Below, piece by piece: positions 59,328-64,000 of a stretch of DNA of 64,000 bases. Source of the stretch: Agapanthus africanus (lineage: Eukaryota; Streptophyta; Magnoliopsida; Asparagales; Amaryllidaceae). Within the stretch, counting starts at the first letter, position 1, and each line of letters begins with the position of its first letter. The notes under the pieces were generated by a model that searched no databases, was not told the origin of the DNA, and was given only the letters and a program-made list of their open reading frames with translations. Position numbers and translations under genes: made by a program. The DNA is taken from NCBI GenBank assembly GCA_030015575.1, contig CM057344.1, forward strand, positions 599,300,410 through 599,364,409, written 5' to 3'.

Positions 59328-60060
59328 GAACCTTCTGTAATACCCGGCAAGTCCAAGAAAGCTTCTGATACTGCTGCAATCTTTTCGGGATCAACGGCGA
59401 TTCCATTTCCGGATACGACATGCCCCAAAAACTTCACTTCTTCAAGCCAAAACTCGCACTTGCTCATCTTTGCATATAATCTTTCTTGCCTCGATGTCTG
59501 CAGTGCGATCTTCAAGTGTTCTGCATGCTCTTCAATACTCTTTGAGTAGACCAGAATATCATCGATGAACACCACTATAAACTGGTCCACAATGGTGAAA
59601 AGATTCGGTTCATCAAGTCCATAAATATCGCCGGTGCATTCGTAACTCCGAATGGCATCACTAAATACTCGTAATGTCCATACCGAGTTCGGAACGCCGT
59701 CTTGCAAATATCTTCTGATTTAACTCGGACCTGATGATATCCGGATTGCAAATCCAGCTTCGAGAATACCCTCGCGCCACTAAGATGCTCGAATAATTCG
59801 CCAATGTGAGGGATCAGGTACTTGTTCTTAATATTCACCCGGTTTAATTCTCGATAATCGATGCACATCCTCTTTGTGCCATCTTTCTTCTTGACTAGAA
59901 GAACTGGAGCTCCCCAAGGCGAAGTGCTGCTGCGAATCCAATCCTTCTCAAGCAATTCGGTAACCTGCTTCTTTACTTCTTCCAACTCCACTGGTGCCAT
60001 TGGATAGTACGCCTTTGAGACTGGCGCTGCACTAGGAATAAGATCGATCGCGAACTCCAC
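59294..60060 (-). pseudogene. Element E pol: reverse transcriptase in two frames
   Basis: 59575-60060 carries the N-terminal RT with [14 protein letters not shown] and S-G-Y-H-Q. A one-base loss near 59590 moves the reading to 59294-59707, which has F-I-D-D, the intact catalytic pair. About 38 bases are missing near 59360 (the R-D-W-P-I-P region in D), causing another shift. Confidence 0.85.
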
Positions 60061-60063
60061 ATC

Positions 60064-61296
60064 TCATTTCGGCGGTAAACCTGAGATGTCCTCGAACACG
60101 TCCATGAAATCTCGAACTACAGCTGGCGCTTCTTCCTTATCAACTTCCATCGACGAAAGAACATTATTTGTCGGCCTAGCCCTAAACTCGACTAGCCCGA
60201 CAGAACTGCTTCCTCCAGTAAAGATAAACTCCGTATGTCCGAGAATCTGGAAAATCACTTTCTTTACCCTACAATCAATGTGAGAGTGGAAAGTGCCGAG
60301 AAAATCCATTACCAAGACAACTTCATAACTGCCGGTATCAATCACCAAGAAATCTGCAAACAACTCCCGTCCGCAAATAACAACAGAACAATCCTTGCAT
60401 TCTCTACTAGCTATGATCTTCCCATTCCCAGTGTGTATGTCCCAACAACTAGATAAGGTCGTACAAGGAATCGAGTGTGCAGCAATAAACCTGGACGACA
60501 GAAAACAATAGGATGCACCAGAATCGAATAATGCTAATGCAGAAAAATCATGAACAAGTAGGATACCTGAAACAACTTCCTCTGAAGCCTTGGCCTCTTC
60601 AGCCGTCAGGGTAAAAGCTCGAGCTTGATTGGGTCTCTGAGTCAACTGCTTTCGCCCCTGAAATTGTTTCTGCGGTGGTCTCTGAACATCATCCTTCAAT
60701 TGAAGCTTCGACGGACAAGTATCAACGTTATGATCAGTTGATCCACATATAAGGCAAAGTCCAAGTCTCCTTCGACAATCCTTCCATAAGTGTCCCGATC
60801 GTTGGCAGTAGTCGCACACTGTTCTTCCTTTCTGCACAATTGCGATGGGCTTCTTCATAGGTACAACACCACGCCTATTCACCAGAATACCTCTGCGTGT
60901 ATGCGCTTGGTTTGGTGTAAATGCTGGCTTCCGTACTGCCACTGCTTGCTGAAGCGTACCCCCAGTCTTCGTAGATAGGCTCTGCTGCTCTCGGGCCGCT
61001 GTAAGCACTTGTGAGAAGGTGGTCAAACCCAGAGATATAATATGCCTCTGGATGTCCACATCCAAATTGCGCAAAAACCTTCGTGCCCTATCAGCTTCTT
61101 TGGCCACCAAAGGTCCAGCGAATCGACTGAGCCGTGTCCACTCAGCCGCATGCGCATCCACGGATCCGCCGTTCTGCTTTAAACTGATAAACTTTTCTTT
61201 CATTTCCTCCCGTGCAGTCTGCGGGAAGAACTTCTCCAAGAAACTCTTCGAAAAATCCGCCCAACTGATCGGCTTGGAAAAGCGGGTCTCTTCCAC
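60064..61296 (-). pseudogene. Element E gag C-terminal part, zinc knuckles and protease
   Basis: A 410-residue frame. Two C-x2-C-x4-H-x4-C knuckles lie at 161-174 and 181-194. The aspartic protease site D-S-G is at 258-260, followed by the linker to RT. The fused gag-protease order is normal for this clade. A stop at 61303-61305 (TGA where D has TGG) splits it from the N-terminal gag. Confidence 0.88.
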
Positions 61297-61302
61297 AAGC
61301 CA

Positions 61303-61674
61303 TCATTCACGGGCATAGTCCACTAATTGGATGCGTACTACATCCACTCTCTTGTCCTCTGGAATCTGTGCCGCAACGAGCAAATTCTCCGTATCAACCA
61401 GCCACTGCTCCGCTGGCAACGGCTCCTCCAGACCAGTAAAGATGGACGGACCAAGTCTCCTAAAATCTGTTACGGTACCCACACGCTCAACTGGTTTGGC
61501 CACAACATTGTTTACGGACTGCTGGACAGTCCGCAAACCTTCCTGAAAAGCTTCGGCTTGCCGTTGGTTCAGCTCGGTCTGCCGCTTCAGGTTCTCTAGC
61601 ATGACACGAATTACTCCAAGTAACGCGGAGTCATCCACGCGCCTCTAGTACGATCTCAGATTTCTGTCTGCCAT
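61303..61674 (-). pseudogene. Element E gag, N-terminal part
   Basis: The probable start codon is at 61672-61674, with a TAG ten codons in. The open part is 61303-61638, containing G-T-V-x-D-F-R-R-L-G-P and a P-x-x-A-E-Q-W-L segment typical of Tekay gag. Confidence 0.8.
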
Positions 61675-62058
61675 GTTCCTGAAACCAAAACACCGAAAAG
61701 GATTAATATGATAACAAGATTCAAACCATAGATCAAGGATATGAATCAAGACTAGAACTCTAAGTTACTTAAATAGAGTACCGCATTGTAACCATGCCGC
61801 GGTACATAATTACAATCACATAACTCCACCCAAGTCGCCCAAATTCTAGAGATAAACAATAGGAAACCAAAGTTTCAAGTCAAGATGCAAAGAGGTTTGC
61901 ATATTGTCAAGGTAAGGATCAGGAGGAAGTTAAGATTCAAAAAAATGGCAAGATGGTAAAGTAGCAGGATATGTTCCTAATCACGAGTATTCTGATTCGT
62001 GTATTGGGTTCAATACCTAACTACAAAAGAATCAAACCCGATCAACCTAAATCCTATG

Positions 62059-62070
62059 GCTCTGATACCA
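62059..62070 (-). other. Primer-binding site of element E
   Basis: The minus strand reads TGGTATCAGAGC, nine bases from the 5' LTR remnant at 62080, the same spacing as in D. Confidence 0.85.
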
Positions 62071-62079
62071 AAGAAACCC

Positions 62080-62144
62080 TGTCACGCCCCGCTTCCCAGA
62101 GTGCGCTAAAATAGGTACGTGACAGAGCCAACCATGCTACCTGT
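62080..62144 (-). mobile_element. Element E 5' LTR remnant (65 bp)
   Basis: Matches the first bases of 54015-57209 up to CTACCTGT, then changes abruptly to unrelated sequence at about 62145. Confidence 0.8.
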
Positions 62145-64000
62145 TGATTTGATGAATTTCTCGATTGGGATGTAAAAGTATCAATTCAAATGATCCCCGA
62201 TAACGGTTTCATTTGATCGATAAGAGTTTCTTGTGTAGGTCTTTAGAAAATTATGTAGATAGAAATCACAACCAAAGAATTGTTTTGACCGCAATCAACT
62301 ACGGTGTCAGTTGTAGATCGTAAGCGAGTGCGGATCGTCCACAGGGATTGTGTGATTCGTTTCAATGTTTGATTTGTTTGAATTGAAAAGTTAATTGAAA
62401 AGAGAAGAAAACATGATTCAAGATTTATCAAATGTTTCAAGTGTCACTATTCTAATCAAGAATCAAGAAAATGATAAACATCAAGAATCGAGTTTCTTTG
62501 AATTCCAATCACTTAAGGGTTTCAAGATTTGAAGTATAATGCTCGTAGGAATCGATTAGATTGTAGATGTGATGAAGACTCAAGATTACGATTTCTTATC
62601 CATTAGCGAATTGATACTAACTCGATGTCGATTGATCGAGGTTTAAGGATCTTGCGAAGAATTAGGGTTCTTCGTCCTATCCTTTGTCCTTTCGATGAAT
62701 CACATTCGCTAGATAGCTTCTTGAAGATACAATGATCGATTCTTGAATTTCTAGATCGTGCGAAAAGAATCAAGAACCCATTTCACATCAATCTAGATCA
62801 TCGATCATTCTATTTTCAAGAATTTACAATTGCTATAAGACTTAAGAAAATGTTTAAAGATTTGTCAACACCATCATTCTACAATCATCTCGATTCCTTC
62901 ACGAGCGGAGTTTATTCACACATCATCACAAAGAATACATTCAAGAATTGAAAAGAAATCATGATGCTAGAATTGAAATGTAAACAAGTTTAAAGAATCT
63001 TCACCTTTATTACATCAACAAGAATTTACAACTCTCAAGAATTACAAGAGGAAGGAACATCGCTCGTTGAATCTTGCATCGCTCAGCTTCTTGAGTCTTG
63101 GATCGCTTCAACCTCGTGCTCCGATGAAGTCCGGCTTTGCTTCTAAAGGGTTGTAGAAGACTTGCTTGGCTTGAACTCCATGAATCTTGAAGTGGGTATT
63201 TGTGGATTGGATTAGGGTTAGGGTTTGGAGGTGGTTGTTGTTGGGTAGAAGAAGAACTAGGGTTTCTACTCAACAACAATGAATGAATCAATGAATGGAT
63301 CAATTGAATGAATACCCTTTTACAAGTGAGCCTAGGGTCCTATTTATAGATTTCCCAAACCCTAGGCCTTGAGTTTGAAATAGAAGTTCCCTCCAAAAGT
63401 TTGTTGAAAGACTTCTAGAAGTAGTTAGTTAGGCTTAGCTTAGGGTTTAAGCTAGGGTTTAGGGAGAAGCTTCTAGAATACAATGCTAGTTTAGTGTAGA
63501 TCCAAGGGTTTGCTGATCTGGCAGAAGGTTCTGGGGTCTTCTGGAATTTCACATGTCTTTATGAAGTGTGGGCCCTGAGAGAAGCATTGCGCATCAAAAA
63601 TTTAGGGATGATGTGGCATAACTGCCGCGGTTCAGCGGCAATGTCTGGCTTAGGCCGCGGAACCGCGGCCATTTAGCTGAGTTGTGGCTTCATCTCTCTT
63701 GTGTTGTCTTCTTGTGGCTTCATCTCTCTTGTGTCTTCAGGTGTCTTTTGTGATATATTGAATTCCTGAATGCCCTCTAGATCAATACCAGATTGCAAAT
63801 CCTTGAGTTGGCGTATCTTTTAGCGGTGTAAATTTGAGCAAGCTTCTGATTTTCCTGCACGGACTTCGAAACACAAGTTGCGATATATCGAAATGATGCC
63901 AAGCTATGAAATGCAGTTAATTTCCCTAGAAATGCCGGTTTTAAGGTCTAACACATGTAATCTGATATTTTGCAACAGTTTTGCTAATATGTGCTATATG
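62142..64000 (-). mobile_element. LTR-like sequence F, running out of the window
   Basis: It starts TGTTGATTTG inside the E LTR. On the minus strand it has GC-rich palindromes at 63625-63673, a TATA box near 63352-63342 (CTATAAATAGG) and, near the other end (about 62325-62355), AATCCCTGTGGACGAT, the 3'-end type word also seen in G. This is an LTR layout with U3, TATA and a long R/U5. A 97-residue frame at 63010-63303 lies in the presumed R region and shows no domain. The right end and any coding part are outside the window. Confidence 0.5.
63342..63352 (-). promoter_or_regulatory. TATA box in LTR-like sequence F
   Basis: The minus strand reads CTATAAATAGG, about 280 bases downstream of the GC-rich palindromes. 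Confidence 0.5.

Larger units (their letters stand above)
54015..62144 (-). mobile_element. Element E: degraded Tekay/Del-type chromovirus
   Basis: Same family as D, with a 3195 bp 3' LTR (54015-57209), an interior at 57210-62079 and only the last 65 bp of its 5' LTR (62080-62144). It keeps the zinc knuckles and protease that D has lost, but carries several stops and frameshifts. It sits in the 131 bp array of element B. The bases before it are CAGGG, whose partner lies beyond the window. Confidence 0.85.

Noticed and set aside
63010..63303. 97-residue frame in F
   Set aside because: It falls in the presumed R/U5 region, begins with low-complexity Ser/Pro/Gln/Asn runs and shows no domain.

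Overview
The window looks like nuclear DNA of a flowering plant, most likely a eudicot. It is AT-rich, has one recognisable host gene, and is otherwise built from nested LTR retrotransposons of plant type. I saw no rRNA or tRNA gene, no CRISPR array and no prokaryotic operon. All identifications come from reading motifs by eye; no search was run.

Layout. 1-1690 is the 5' end of a minus-strand Ty1/copia element (H): broken gag, an initiator-Met primer-binding site and a 665 bp LTR. 1691-4254 holds nothing I can name. 4297-4488 resembles an exon fragment of a Cu-chaperone/superoxide-dismutase gene. 4762-7052 (minus) is an intronless SBT1.3-like subtilase with one single-base frameshift. 8691-9992 looks like an LTR (G) cut off at its right end by the next element.

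The rest is nested. Element A (9993-13434 LTR, minus, plus 3' tail repeats) and element B (41557 rightwards, plus) belong to one family with ~3.45 kb LTRs and lie head to head. B encodes only a broken Gag and then three kinds of tandem repeat (49.15-54.01 kb). I saw no protease, reverse transcriptase or integrase, so B is TR-GAG-like and non-autonomous. Into A's tail repeats is inserted C (14080-41197), a large non-coding element with ~4.6 kb LTRs arranged LTR-internal-LTR-internal-LTR, the whole flanked by the target duplication AATGT. The middle LTR of C holds D (22336-32056), a Tekay/Del-type Ty3/gypsy chromovirus with its own duplication AGAGT. B's 131 bp satellite holds E (54015-62144), an older, heavily mutated relative of D. 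E's 5' LTR is cut at about 62142 by F, which runs out of the window.

How they relate. D and E are the coding type (Gag, protease, RT, RNase H, integrase, chromodomain-like tail), but both copies here are broken. C has no coding capacity, yet shares with D and E the LTR end sequences, the initiator-Met primer site and a similar leader with a small stem-loop, so it may be mobilised by a Tekay-type element. The most unusual signals are an array of 7-nt-loop hairpins with compensatory changes in C's internal domain, paired CACGTG boxes one helical turn apart through the A/B LTRs, and the three-monomer 131 bp satellite in the B tail.
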